64,000 bases of DNA from UBA2767 sp965228625 (lineage in GTDB: Bacteria; Pseudomonadota; Alphaproteobacteria; Rhizobiales; Methyloligellaceae). The stretch lies in contig OZ245829.1 of NCBI GenBank assembly GCA_965228625.1, forward strand, positions 4,030,001-4,094,000, given 5' to 3'. Under the pieces are notes generated by a model. It made no database searches, was not told where the DNA came from, and worked only from the letters and a program-made list of their open reading frames with translations. Made by a program: the position numbers and the translations under genes. Positions 9,484 to 18,434 of the stretch are shown here, in pieces (positions within the stretch are counted from its first letter, which is position 1; each line of letters begins with the position of its first letter).

Positions 9484-10602
9484 ATGCGGCTTGGTGTCCC
9501 CAAGGAAGTCAAGGTGCACGAATACCGCGTCGGCATGACACCGGCGAGCGTGCGCGAAGTGGTGAACCACGGCCATGAGGCCGTGGTCGAGACGAACGCG
9601 GGAATCGGGATCGGTGCGAGCGATGACGATTATCGCGCCGCGGGCGCGGAGATCGCGGATGCCGCGGAGGACGTCTTCGCGCGTGCGGACATGATCGTGA
9701 AGGTCAAGGAGCCGCAGGCGGGAGAGCGGTCCCTGCTTCGGGACGGGCAGATCCTGTTCACCTATCTTCATCTCGCGCCCGACCCCGAGCAGACAAAGGA
9801 CCTGGTCGACAGCGGTGCAATCTGTATCGCCTACGAGACCGTGACCGACGCGCATGGCGGGTTGCCGCTTCTCGCACCGATGTCCCAGGTCGCCGGACGG
9901 ATGTCGATCCAGGCCGGTGCCCACTGTCTGGAGAAAGAGCCGGGTGGCGCCGGCATCCTGATCGGCGGCGTTCCCGGCGTCGCGCCGGCCAAGGTTGTCA
10001 TCATCGGCGGCGGCGTCGTCGGTGAGAATGCCGCTTACATGGCGATCGGACTGGGTGCCGACGTCACGGTTATCGACCGCAACGTCGACACGATGCGCGC
10101 GCTCGTGGTGCGCTTCGGCGGCCGGATCAAGACACTGTATTCCACCGCGCTCACCATCGAAGAACAGGTGCTCGACGCCGATCTGGTGATCGGCGGCGTC
10201 CTGGTTCCCGGCGCCAAGGCCCCGAAACTCGTCAGTCGCGATCAGGTCTCGCGCATGCGCCCCGGTTCCGTCCTTGTCGACGTGGCAATCGATCAGGGCG
10301 GGTGCTTCGAAACGGCGAAACCGACGACCCATGCCGAGCCGACCTATGTTGTGGACGGCGTGGTGCACTATTGCGTGGCGAATATGCCGGGGGCCGTCGC
10401 GCGTACCTCGACCTATGCGCTCAACAACGTGACGCTGCCGTTCACTCTCCAGATTGCGAACAAGGGCGTAAACGCGGCCTTGTTGAGCAACCCGCATCTG
10501 CTCGAGGGACTGAACGTCTATCGTGGAAAGGTGACGTATCAGGCGGTCGCTGACGACCTCGGATACGATTTTACCGAGCCCACGGAGGCTCTGGCCGCGT
10601 GA
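9484..10602 (+). CDS. ald: alanine dehydrogenase
   Basis: A 372-residue NAD-dependent alanine dehydrogenase (reversible L-alanine + NAD + water to pyruvate + ammonium + NADH). The N-terminal MRLGVPKEVKVHEYRVGMTP, the catalytic YLHLAP region and the nucleotide-binding VVIIGGGVVGENAA are all present, and the length is normal. It starts 143 bp after tauR with GAGGAG upstream of the ATG. In taurine catabolism it regenerates the pyruvate used by the transaminase and releases the nitrogen as ammonium, which explains its position. Confidence 0.95.
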   Translation: MRLGVPKEVKVHEYRVGMTPASVREVVNHGHEAVVETNAGIGIGASDDDYRAAGAEIADAAEDVFARADMIVKVKEPQAGERSLLRDGQILFTYLHLAPDPEQTKDLVDSGAICIAYETVTDAHGGLPLLAPMSQVAGRMSIQAGAHCLEKEPGGAGILIGGVPGVAPAKVVIIGGGVVGENAAYMAIGLGADVTVIDRNVDTMRALVVRFGGRIKTLYSTALTIEEQVLDADLVIGGVLVPGAKAPKLVSRDQVSRMRPGSVLVDVAIDQGGCFETAKPTTHAEPTYVVDGVVHYCVANMPGAVARTSTYALNNVTLPFTLQIANKGVNAALLSNPHLLEGLNVYRGKVTYQAVADDLGYDFTEPTEALAA

Positions 10603-10803
10603 GGCGTTACGGCGGAAGCCAGGCCATGTCCGTTGCGCACGGACCGATGCGGACCGGACGACAGGCTCAACGCAGTCACACTTAGGCCCGATTGCCGATC
10701 AAACATACGCGAGGAGTTGGGGGTGCCCTTCCACGTCACCACACGCGCCGATAAGATGCGTGATTGGCGTCGATTGAATGTGGCTAGTGATGACGGCAGA
10801 CTC

Positions 10804-11238
10804 ATGACCACTCCCGAAGCGGAAGACCGCCGCTATTTCGACGAGAAGAAGATCCCGAACGATGTTTGGTCGGTTCTGCGCGCCTCATCGCTGCTGAGCG
10901 TCGGTGAGTTCAAGGTGTTCGAGCTCGCCTACGAGGAATGGTTCGGCGAGGCGGGTGAAGAACAGACAATCGAGAAATACTTCACCGGCTACATGTTCAA
11001 CGACATCGTCCCGCCGTGGGTGCGCCATTTCTGCAAGAAAATCCTGAAACAGGACCAGGAAGGGACCCTTGACCCCGAGGACTACGGCATTGTCGAGCAG
11101 GCGGCGACGCGCGAGCAGGTGAACAAGGGACTCGAAGCGATCATGTGGATCGTCGGCGCACTCATCCTGATGTTCGTTCTGGGCGAAAGTGCCGCTCAGG
11201 TCCTCAAGCTACAATGCATGTTCCCGCCGTGCTATTGA
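10804..11238 (+). CDS. hypothetical protein with C-terminal membrane helix
   Basis: A 144-residue protein I do not recognise. The first 110 residues are soluble, acidic and predicted mostly helical (SLLSVGEFKVFELAYEEWFG); a single hydrophobic helix lies near the end (AIMWIVGALILMFVLG) followed by a short tail with two cysteines (LQCMFPPCY). It would be tail-anchored with the bulk in the cytoplasm. The open frame reaches further upstream, but the ATG at 10804 is the first start that gives normal composition. A second small membrane-protein gene follows 42 bp later. Confidence 0.65.
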   Translation: MTTPEAEDRRYFDEKKIPNDVWSVLRASSLLSVGEFKVFELAYEEWFGEAGEEQTIEKYFTGYMFNDIVPPWVRHFCKKILKQDQEGTLDPEDYGIVEQAATREQVNKGLEAIMWIVGALILMFVLGESAAQVLKLQCMFPPCY

Positions 11239-11280
11239 GACCCACCTGATTGAGAAGTCTCTGAAGAGGTGGACGGGCGC

Positions 11281-11457
11281 ATGGGTGGAACGTGGGTGGA
11301 CTGGCTGTTGGTCGCCGGAACCGGATTTGTCGCTTTTCATGGATTGACCTACCGGGACAAGGACGGTGACCGTCCCTGGGTGCACCTGTTGTTCGGCGCC
11401 ATTGCCCTGCTGTTCTGCTTCCGCTTCCTGCTGCACAACATCCTGCAGGTCTGGTAG
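11281..11457 (+). CDS. small two-helix membrane protein
   Basis: A 58-residue hydrophobic protein with two membrane segments (WLLVAGTGFVAFHGL and LLFGAIALLFCFRFLL) joined by a charged loop YRDKDGDRP. An AGAGG lies about 11 bp before the ATG; a GTG 12 bp upstream is a possible earlier start. It follows the 144-residue tail-anchored protein on the same strand and could be cotranscribed. Function unknown. Confidence 0.55.
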   Translation: MGGTWVDWLLVAGTGFVAFHGLTYRDKDGDRPWVHLLFGAIALLFCFRFLLHNILQVW

Positions 11458-11479
11458 CGGTCTTTCGGCTTTTGGCCCG

Positions 11480-12064
11480 TTACCGTTCGTAGGGACGTTG
11501 TTTCTTGTCCTGCTCAGGATCGCTGAGAACGCGCTGCTCGGGAGGCAAGGCAAACTGTTTCTTGAGATACTCGAGCCGGTCTTTCACCGTCGGCGGGCGC
11601 TCCTGCACATTATAGAGAAGACGGGTGAGCCAATGCATGCCGTCGGCGACCGACGGGTCCATCGTCAGTGACTTCTCGTAATCCGTCATTGCCAGTTTGT
11701 GCTGGCCCTGATGGTCGTAGATGATCCCGCGCAGCGCATAGTTTCCCGCGAACTCCGGTTCGAGAACGATGGCCCTGTCGATGGTGCGCAAGGCGTCGTC
11801 GTAGCGCTCAAGCTGCACATAACTGTTTGCCAGTCCGCGTATCGCCGCCCCGTGCTTCGGGTTCTCCTCAAGGGCGCTCTGGAAATACTCCGAGGCGCGT
11901 TCGTAGTGGCCATCCTTGAACACATTGTTGCCGTCGATATAGAGGACATCACCCGGTCCCATGCCCGCGAAATGCCGGTAGATCTCATAGCCGAGCCACA
12001 GCACGGCGCCGCAGATCGCCACCCATTTCAGCATGTTGTAGAGAGGTCCCTGGCTTTGACTCAT
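11480..12064 (-). CDS. TPR-repeat membrane-anchored protein
   Basis: A 194-residue protein with an N-terminal membrane anchor (residues about 11-28, MLKWVAICGAVLWLGYEIY) and three or so tetratricopeptide repeats (YERASEYFQSALEENPKH, YDDALRTIDRAIVLEPEF, HKLAMTDYEKSLTMDPSV). TPRs mediate protein-protein contacts; the domain probably faces the periplasm. Its ATG overlaps the stop of the upstream small membrane gene (ATGA at 12061-12064), so the two are a translationally coupled pair. Partner proteins are unknown. Confidence 0.75.
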   Translation of the reverse strand: MSQSQGPLYNMLKWVAICGAVLWLGYEIYRHFAGMGPGDVLYIDGNNVFKDGHYERASEYFQSALEENPKHGAAIRGLANSYVQLERYDDALRTIDRAIVLEPEFAGNYALRGIIYDHQGQHKLAMTDYEKSLTMDPSVADGMHWLTRLLYNVQERPPTVKDRLEYLKKQFALPPEQRVLSDPEQDKKQRPYER

Positions 12065-12306
12065 CTGGCACCGGGAAATCCGAAAATGTTGCCGTTGAAT
12101 AGAAGCGCGAACACGATCACGAGGAACGCGGACAGAAAGCGTGCTCGCTGAAGCTGTCCCTTGACCTCGGTTTCATCGAGCTTCCGCTCGAGTTTTCGCT
12201 CCTGACGCCTGACGCTCAGCGTCCAGACGAGTTTGCTGACGGGAATGAACAGCATTGCGGCGAGCAGGGCGCTCCAAACCAGAAACCATGTGAGCTGGCT
12301 GTTCAT
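12061..12306 (-). CDS. small membrane protein coupled to TPR protein
   Basis: An 81-residue protein with two hydrophobic segments (WFLVWSALLAAMLFIPVSKLV near the N-terminus; FLSAFLVIVFALLF near the C-terminus) flanking a highly charged helix (RRQERKLERKLDETEVKGQLQ). Its stop overlaps the start of the TPR protein by 4 bp. I do not recognise the family; the pairing suggests the two proteins work together in the membrane. Confidence 0.6.
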   Translation of the reverse strand: MNSQLTWFLVWSALLAAMLFIPVSKLVWTLSVRRQERKLERKLDETEVKGQLQRARFLSAFLVIVFALLFNGNIFGFPGAR

Positions 12307-12377
12307 TTCATGTCACCGGATTGACGTCTCGTTCGCTTCGAATGTGCATCCTACCAGCGGTGAACGGCGCAACGAAA

Positions 12378-12402
12378 GAGGGCCGCCAATGCGGCGGCCC
12401 TC
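12378..12402 (-). terminator. hairpin terminator after the symporter gene
   Basis: Perfect 9-bp GC-rich stem GAGGGCCGC / GCGGCCCTC with a 7-nt loop, 21 bp past the symporter stop codon. On the minus strand it is followed by TTTCGTT, a short U-rich stretch. Confidence 0.7.
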
Positions 12403-12423
12403 CGTTGTCGTATCGCTCAAGGT

Positions 12424-14400
12424 CTATGGCTTGTCGAGATCGAGGCGGGCCTTGCCTTCGCCAAGGTCGCCAATGTCCTCCACAAGAGCCGTAACCTCTT
12501 TTTCCGGGACGGTCGACATCTCCATCTTGTATGCGAGGAACCACATCATGAAGACGCCAAGGATCCACCACAGGATTTGCCATGCCCAGATTGAGGGAAT
12601 GCCAAATGTCCATGCGTCGACGCCACCGTTCGGGTCACCAAAGATCCAGTTGCCAATGACCACACCGGGACCGATGCCGAAGAAGAACCACACCAGCGTG
12701 ATGATCCAGGCCGTCGGGATCAGCTTCTGCTTCTCCGGCGACAGGCCTGCATGCTCCTGCAGGAATTTGTGGAACTTCATCTTGTGCTTCATGTCGTCCT
12801 CATTCTGCGTCACCGCGGAAATGAGAACGGCAGCACCCAGATTGAACAGGATGCCCCAGAAGGCCGAATGCATGGTCAGCGGCCAGCGGCCCCAGGCAGT
12901 AATACCGAACCAGCTTTGTCCGATGGTCTCGGTGCACATCACCGCGATGATGCCGAGGAACAGGCCGACCGTGATGCCCTGACGGGTCAGCCACGGATAG
13001 TAGCAGACCGACATCAGAGCCGGATACATCTGGAAGCCGAAGGCGACCGCGAGGCCGCCGAGCAACACGAGAGCATCCCGCGAGGTCGTTGCCACGATAA
13101 GCGCTGCAACCACGATCACGCCGACACCGACACGGCCCCAGAACTTCTGAACGCCATGCGATGCGTTGGGCATGATGAAGTGCTTGAGAATGTCGCGCGT
13201 GAGCATGCCGCCCGCGGTTGACATATAGGCAGCACCTGTCGACTGCATAGCTGCAAGCGCACACACCGCCAGCAGACCCACCAGCCATGGCGCGGAATCG
13301 CCCATGAGATGGATCAACTGAGGAACGAGCATGCCCTGCTTGCCGGGCGACTCCATCAGGTCCTTCCCCTGAAGCCCGGCACCCATCACATTGTTGGTGA
13401 GTTCCGGGAACCTCTCCGCGAATGCAAGGTCGGCACCCAGGAAGTGGCCGCCGATACCCTGGATCGCGGTGAATGTGAACAGGATGAAGCCAATACCGAA
13501 TGCAGAGGCCCAGACCTGCTGCGGGGCAAACGGTTCGGGGTTCTTGTTGGAGAACGCCCACATCGAGAACGCCGGCGAGGAATGGATGCCCATCAGCGCG
13601 AACATGTAGGTGAGGATCATCACACCTGTCCATGCACCGCCGACGGCTTTCGGTCCCGCCGCGACGAACTGGATCACGCCGGGCACAGCAACATAATGGC
13701 TATACCCGTCAGGCGTCCGGTTCTCGTCCATTTCGGCAAGCGCTGCAATGCCTTCGTTGAGCCTGTCCCAGCCTCCGATATAGCTCAGCGCGATAATTCC
13801 GATCGCGATGATGCCGAAGGCGAGCAGGATGCACTGCAGCGTGTCCACATAGGCCACAGCGCGCAGACCGCCCGATGCGACATAAAGGAACACCACCGCG
13901 GACAGCATCCACATGCCAACGTCAACCGAGAAAAGATCATCGGTCAGCACGTTGAACAGGAAGCCCGAAGCCCGCAGTTGCAAGCCCAGATACGGGATCG
14001 AGAAACAGAGTGCCACGACGACGACAAGCAGACGAATTGCATCCCCTCTGAAGTATTCAGAGAACATTTCGCCTGGTGTCACGAACCCGAAGCGTTTGCC
14101 CAGCATCCACTGGCGCTTCAGGAACATCACGCCCGTAAACGGGATCGTAATGGCGTAGAACGAAGCGTACGCATATTGGAATCCATCCCGGTAAATAAGG
14201 CCGGGATGGCCCATAAACGTCCATCCGGAGAATGATGTGGCCGTCGCAGCCAGCACAAACACCCAGATGGAAATGCCCCGTCCAGCGATGAAGTAGTCAC
14301 TCGCTGTCTTGGCCGTCATTGCACCTCTGACACCCCAGTAGATGCAATACGCCCAGTACAGGAGGACGAAGATGAAAAGCCAAATGACTTCCGCTTTCAT
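12424..14400 (-). CDS. sodium:solute symporter family protein
   Basis: A 658-residue polytopic membrane protein of the SSS (sodium:solute symporter) family. The N-terminal half has the family features: TASDYFIAGRGISIWVFVLAA, then ATATSFSGWTFMGHPG and VASGGLRAVAYVDTLQ. The C-terminal 120 residues carry two further membrane segments and an acidic cytoplasmic tail (VPEKEVTALVEDIGDLGEG), making it longer than a typical 500-550-residue member. The substrate is unknown; related proteins carry carboxylates, proline or sugars. It is monocistronic with a terminator downstream. Confidence 0.85.
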   Translation of the reverse strand: MKAEVIWLFIFVLLYWAYCIYWGVRGAMTAKTASDYFIAGRGISIWVFVLAATATSFSGWTFMGHPGLIYRDGFQYAYASFYAITIPFTGVMFLKRQWMLGKRFGFVTPGEMFSEYFRGDAIRLLVVVVALCFSIPYLGLQLRASGFLFNVLTDDLFSVDVGMWMLSAVVFLYVASGGLRAVAYVDTLQCILLAFGIIAIGIIALSYIGGWDRLNEGIAALAEMDENRTPDGYSHYVAVPGVIQFVAAGPKAVGGAWTGVMILTYMFALMGIHSSPAFSMWAFSNKNPEPFAPQQVWASAFGIGFILFTFTAIQGIGGHFLGADLAFAERFPELTNNVMGAGLQGKDLMESPGKQGMLVPQLIHLMGDSAPWLVGLLAVCALAAMQSTGAAYMSTAGGMLTRDILKHFIMPNASHGVQKFWGRVGVGVIVVAALIVATTSRDALVLLGGLAVAFGFQMYPALMSVCYYPWLTRQGITVGLFLGIIAVMCTETIGQSWFGITAWGRWPLTMHSAFWGILFNLGAAVLISAVTQNEDDMKHKMKFHKFLQEHAGLSPEKQKLIPTAWIITLVWFFFGIGPGVVIGNWIFGDPNGGVDAWTFGIPSIWAWQILWWILGVFMMWFLAYKMEMSTVPEKEVTALVEDIGDLGEGKARLDLDKP

Positions 14401-14734
14401 GGGTCACGTCTCCCCCTGATTAAAGCTCAGACAACCCGCGAAACGTCCGGAGAAGCCACATGCTGCGCGGAATCCCCCATTTCATTGCCTACAGGGCTGT
14501 CTGGCTGCCATGCAAAACCCTTTCCCGCAAACGGTCAATGAGCCGATGGTCGAAGCATGGGAGTGCACAGTAAACGTTATTCAAATCAGTGGCTTAATCT
14601 TTGCGCCTTGGGGAAATCTCATATTTTCACGACGAATTGCTCCGACGGCTTTGGTGATTCGTGACCGAATCCCCGAGAGTCGCGGTTGTAAAATACAGCT
14701 TTAAGTTGTTCCGGGGGCTCAGTTCGAAATGGCT
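14401..14734. other. intergenic region upstream of the symporter
   Basis: This 334-bp gap lies between two minus-strand genes and must hold the symporter promoter. It is AT-richer than its surroundings around 14570-14700. I found no convincing small ORF, palindrome or terminator. Confidence 0.4.
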
Positions 14735-16285
14735 CTAGCCATCGCAGGTGCACGAGCGGCTGTGCGCCTGTCGCAGCGTCTCCATGGAACCGATAAGCGC
14801 ATGATGCAGATCGGAATACCGACGATCAACCGCACCGATATAGTCCGCCGCCTCGATTGCGGAAAGCGCCCGGTACATCGCCGCGCGCGCCGTCTTGTCG
14901 AGCGCCTTGCCCGCATCGCTCCTGTAGTAACGTGACATGATCTTGAGGGCCGAGAACGTGTCCTCGGCGTTCGCGACGCGCTGACCGAGCTGTGCGTCTC
15001 CGGTCGTTTGCGCGAGTTTCTCGATCTGGTGCTTCGGCCCCTCCCTTTCGGGCGCCTGAGGAAGGTCGAGCGGTTCCGTGCCCCAGCCCGGATGGCCTCC
15101 CGGTTCCGCCTTTTTCGCTTCCGCGATTCGCGCGGCGGTGAGCGCTTCCTCGGTACGCAGAACGGCCAGGCGTTGCGACTTGTCCGCCATGTCGTCGAAC
15201 TTCTCGGTACGTTTCACGAAGCCGGTCATTTTGTCATCGAAATAGTTGAAGAACTGGATTGCTCCGGTACAGATCGCCGGCGTGCTGTCCTGCTGCAGAA
15301 ATCCTTTGAGGTTTTGCGAAACACGGTGCGTTGCCCAGCCGGTGTCGCGCCGGCGGTCGAGCGCACTGTCCAGGGTACGCGAGCGCACGAAGGACCCGGC
15401 AAAGCGGAAGACGCTTCGCTCGTACTCGACCGGCGCAGCACCCGAGACGACGGCCGGCTTTGGCCTGATCGTCCTGTAGCGGGTGCAGCGGTAAACGTAG
15501 CGGCCGCGCTGGTAGCTCCATCTGCGGACGCGGCGGACGCATCTCCTTTTCGCGCGCGCCCGTCCGAGCTTCGGCGGAAAAAGCCATCGGCCCGGCCGTG
15601 ATTTGTCGCGCGTTCGAACAGCCTTCAGTGCCTCCGATATGCCCGCGCCCGATCCTTCACGCACCTTCACGATTTCCGAATAGAATCCACCGGCGCAATT
15701 GGCCACATCCCAGCCGAGCGTCGTCGTCTCTCCGGTCCCGCCGGGTGTCCTCAATGTCACGTGCAGCTTGTTTTGCAGGCCGTTCTCTCCCGGTGTCCCG
15801 GGCTCCTGCAGCTTCATTTCGACCGTGACGGTGCGCGGCCTGCCTTTTCTGACCTGCTTCAATCTGGCAACGCGTTCGCCGCCATGGTCGCGAATGTCCA
15901 GTCGGCTGCCGCTGACGTTCAGGATGGCTGCCGTCTCTGCTTTGAGCACCAGTTCCGCGTCGACGCTCTTTCGCTTGGTCTTGTTGGAAACCTTGATCTG
16001 GGCAAATGCCGAACCGCCGACGGGAAACGGCTGTCCGGTCCGCAACACCGTGACGGTTCCCTCGAGGCCATCGGTGCTCAGAGTGTGTCGCTCGGGCCGA
16101 GCGACCCGCTCAGACTGAACCGCTGCAGCCGGGATGGCGGTGTCAGGTTTGGCGCGCGACGTCTGTTGCACCTGTGCGGAAGCGTCCGCGGAAAGGACGG
16201 CGTACCAGCCCGAAAGAGCAAGAAGAAGCCCCAACCGCAGACCTGATGCGCGCACCTCAATTTCCCTCAACCAGACCCGGTGCAC
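14735..16285 (-). CDS. secreted protein of unknown function
   Basis: A 516-residue protein with an N-terminal hydrophobic signal (LRLGLLLALSGWYAVLSADASAQ). Residues about 70-200 read as a beta-rich domain (VGGSAFAQIKVSNKTKRKSVDAELVL), then a strikingly basic, tyrosine- and cysteine-containing stretch (RRCVRRVRRWSYQRGRYVY), and a C-terminal helical region of about 200 residues. I do not recognise the family. The first ATG gives a long n-region; a later start is possible. The gene stands alone, with long gaps on both sides. Confidence 0.6.
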   Translation of the reverse strand: MHRVWLREIEVRASGLRLGLLLALSGWYAVLSADASAQVQQTSRAKPDTAIPAAAVQSERVARPERHTLSTDGLEGTVTVLRTGQPFPVGGSAFAQIKVSNKTKRKSVDAELVLKAETAAILNVSGSRLDIRDHGGERVARLKQVRKGRPRTVTVEMKLQEPGTPGENGLQNKLHVTLRTPGGTGETTTLGWDVANCAGGFYSEIVKVREGSGAGISEALKAVRTRDKSRPGRWLFPPKLGRARAKRRCVRRVRRWSYQRGRYVYRCTRYRTIRPKPAVVSGAAPVEYERSVFRFAGSFVRSRTLDSALDRRRDTGWATHRVSQNLKGFLQQDSTPAICTGAIQFFNYFDDKMTGFVKRTEKFDDMADKSQRLAVLRTEEALTAARIAEAKKAEPGGHPGWGTEPLDLPQAPEREGPKHQIEKLAQTTGDAQLGQRVANAEDTFSALKIMSRYYRSDAGKALDKTARAAMYRALSAIEAADYIGAVDRRYSDLHHALIGSMETLRQAHSRSCTCDG

Positions 16286-17058
16286 AGTATTCCGGGTTCA
16301 GCGTCTGCGGACATGCGTGACGGGAATGCCAATTCCACGCCGCACAGCTCAAGACCGCGAAAAATGTACCCAATGCACGCTTCGAAACAAGGGTTGCTTT
16401 GTGAAGCATGTCCGGCCGCCGTGTCATCATCCGGAAAACGAAAAGGGAGAGAAAGTCGGGTCCCGAAAAAGGAACTGCCGGTACGCTGTACCGGCAGTTC
16501 ACCCCCGCATTTTTTCTGGCGCCGGAAGAGATCCGAGTCGCCCCATCAAAGCCCATCTCCGCGCAATCCATGCGCTTCCAAATGAGCCTTGGTCGCCCTC
16601 TCTGGCCCAGTCGAACGTGGCAGCGAATGCTCCGACCCTTTGCAAGGCCGGGCTGATTCCAACCCCGCGTCACGAAAACGAGCATGACGTATGGCCTTGT
16701 CCAAATCAACGAACATTGCGTTTTTGTGACGCATTTTTTTCCGTTCATCCACACCTGTTCCGGTGGCCTTCGAGGCGCCGACTCATGACATGGGGTCTCG
16801 AACATTCGCACACCATAAAGTTGCGTCGATACGTGCGCGTGCAATCACAGATTTTGGTTCTTGATGGAGGATCAATCGGCTACGGCACGGCGCTCATTTG
16901 TCATCTGCGGTGTTCACCGGCCTGCGACCTCCTTCCGCCGGGAAACCAAAACCGGAAGTTCGGCACTGCTTAAAACCCAGTGATCCGGCGGCCGAGTCGT
17001 TGCAGATATGTGACAGGCAATACAATTCGGTTTTGCGCGTTTTGGCGCGCCGTGACGT
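16286..17058. other. 773-bp gap with hairpins, no clear gene
   Basis: No open frame here has convincing composition. A weak 68-residue candidate on the minus strand (GTG at 16752 to 16546) ends 46 bp before the perfect hairpin at 16472-16500. A second, weak terminator-like element on the plus strand (TGCGT at 16717, ACGCA at 16729, then a T run to about 16742) lies inside it. A small RNA or a tiny gene is possible; the sequence does not decide. Confidence 0.35.
16472..16500 (-). terminator. perfect 13-bp hairpin, bidirectional terminator-like
   Basis: Arms GAACTGCCGGTAC and GTACCGGCAGTTC with loop GCT. Read on the minus strand it is followed by CCTTTTTCGGG; on the plus strand a run of six T follows after nine bases. 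It is 186 bp from the stop of the secreted-protein gene and 560 bp from the solute-binding gene, so the transcript it ends is unclear. Confidence 0.7.
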
Positions 17059-18411
17059 CTACCGCAACGCGTTTTCGCTTTCGGCATCGGCGCCGCTATC
17101 AGCCGAACCTCCATCACCTATCAACCAGACCTTGAAACGCTCCTGCACGCGCCCCCCATTCTCTTTCCACCAGGCTGCATTCAGGCGCAGCGCGCGTTTG
17201 AAATTGGGTGCCGAGGTCGGAATGAAGGCCGACATGTCCACATTCACCTCGGGGTGCCGCCCGACGAGTTCGACGGCGGATTTGCGCATCGGCCCGTATG
17301 GAAACCAGCCTGCCTGTTTGGCCAACTGAGCCGGCTGCGTGGCGAAGGCGATGAAGTTCAGCGCAGACTTCACGTTCGGTGTGCCCTTGGGGATGGCCCA
17401 CAGATCGACATCGAATATCTGTCCATCCCAAATGATGCCGAAGGGTCTGCTGTCCGCGACAATCGCGGAAAAGACCCGGCCGTTGAAGGCGACCGCCATG
17501 GAGGCCTGGCCGTTCTCGAGCAGCGCCAGAGGTTCATACGCCCGGTCCCACCAGACAATATGATTGCGAATGGCGTCCAGTTGCTTCAAGGCGCGGCCGA
17601 TACCGTCATCGGTCGCCAGGACGTCATAGACATCTTCGGTGTCGACCCCATCGGCGAGAAGCGCCAGCTCAAATGTGTATTTCGTGCCTCTCGGCAGCGC
17701 ACGCTTGCCGGGGAACCGTTTGACGTCGAAGAAATCACTGGCCGACTTCGGGGCACGCTTCCTTTTGAATGCACGCTCGTCGAACACGATCACCGAAGAC
17801 CACGCGACGCTCGGAACTCCGCATTCGTGCAGACTGCCGGGAAAGAAATCATCGCGAACGGCGGTTCCGTCATTTGCCGCGGCCAGGGCCGCGACGTCGA
17901 CTTTCTCCAGCCATCCATCGCGACAGGCCTGATCAAGCGCCTTTGCGTTCAGGTCGATGACGTCCCATTTGGGCTTGTTTGCGTTGTCCGGGTCCAGGGC
18001 TTCGAACTTGCCGTTATGCGAGACGGCCTGTATGGCAATTCCCGACTCGCTCTGGAACGGCGCGAAATAGGCGCGCCGCTGCGATTCGCCATATGCGCCG
18101 CCCCACGACGCGACCGTGAGCTTGTCCGGCTTTTCAGTCTCTGGTGTGTCTTTCCCCGCTACCGCCTCATCGTTCGTTTCGGACTTTTCGCCGGCGCCCG
18201 TGGAAGGTGCAGGAGAGGCTTTGGCTTCGTCCGTCTTGGGCTCGGGGTCACTCGCGTCCGACGAACTCCCATTGTCCGGGCGCTCGCCTGCGCTCTCAAC
18301 GGCGACTTCATCAGACTCGTCCGGCTCCGCGTCGGCAGGAACCGAAAACGCCATCGACGCCGTTGCGAATGCAACGACGAGCATGCGAATCCCGAAGTTC
18401 CAAGGAAGCAC
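17059..18411 (-). CDS. orphan PotD-like solute-binding protein with acidic linker
   Basis: A 450-residue secreted protein. After a signal peptide (residues 1-28, ending ADA-EP) comes a disordered, Ser/Glu/Asp/Pro-rich stretch to about residue 97, then a polyamine-type (PotD/SBP_bac) binding domain beginning LTVASWGGAYGESQRR and including LPRGTKYTFELALLADGV and WAIPKGTPN. Ordinary relatives are about 340-370 residues and lack the linker. No permease or ATPase is adjacent, so it is an orphan or works with a remote transporter. It is followed after 23 bp by the AsmA gene upstream on the same strand. Confidence 0.75.
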   Translation of the reverse strand: MLPWNFGIRMLVVAFATASMAFSVPADAEPDESDEVAVESAGERPDNGSSSDASDPEPKTDEAKASPAPSTGAGEKSETNDEAVAGKDTPETEKPDKLTVASWGGAYGESQRRAYFAPFQSESGIAIQAVSHNGKFEALDPDNANKPKWDVIDLNAKALDQACRDGWLEKVDVAALAAANDGTAVRDDFFPGSLHECGVPSVAWSSVIVFDERAFKRKRAPKSASDFFDVKRFPGKRALPRGTKYTFELALLADGVDTEDVYDVLATDDGIGRALKQLDAIRNHIVWWDRAYEPLALLENGQASMAVAFNGRVFSAIVADSRPFGIIWDGQIFDVDLWAIPKGTPNVKSALNFIAFATQPAQLAKQAGWFPYGPMRKSAVELVGRHPEVNVDMSAFIPTSAPNFKRALRLNAAWWKENGGRVQERFKVWLIGDGGSADSGADAESENALR

Positions 18412-18434
18412 CCGCTATCGCCTCACATTGTCGA

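Noticed and set aside
14510..14704. A 64-codon plus-strand frame in the symporter upstream gap
   Set aside because: No ribosome binding site or recognisable composition; probably chance in non-coding DNA.
16257..16844. A 195-codon minus-strand frame in the 773-bp gap
   Set aside because: Composition is not protein-like, it runs through the hairpin at 16472-16500 and overlaps the next gene.
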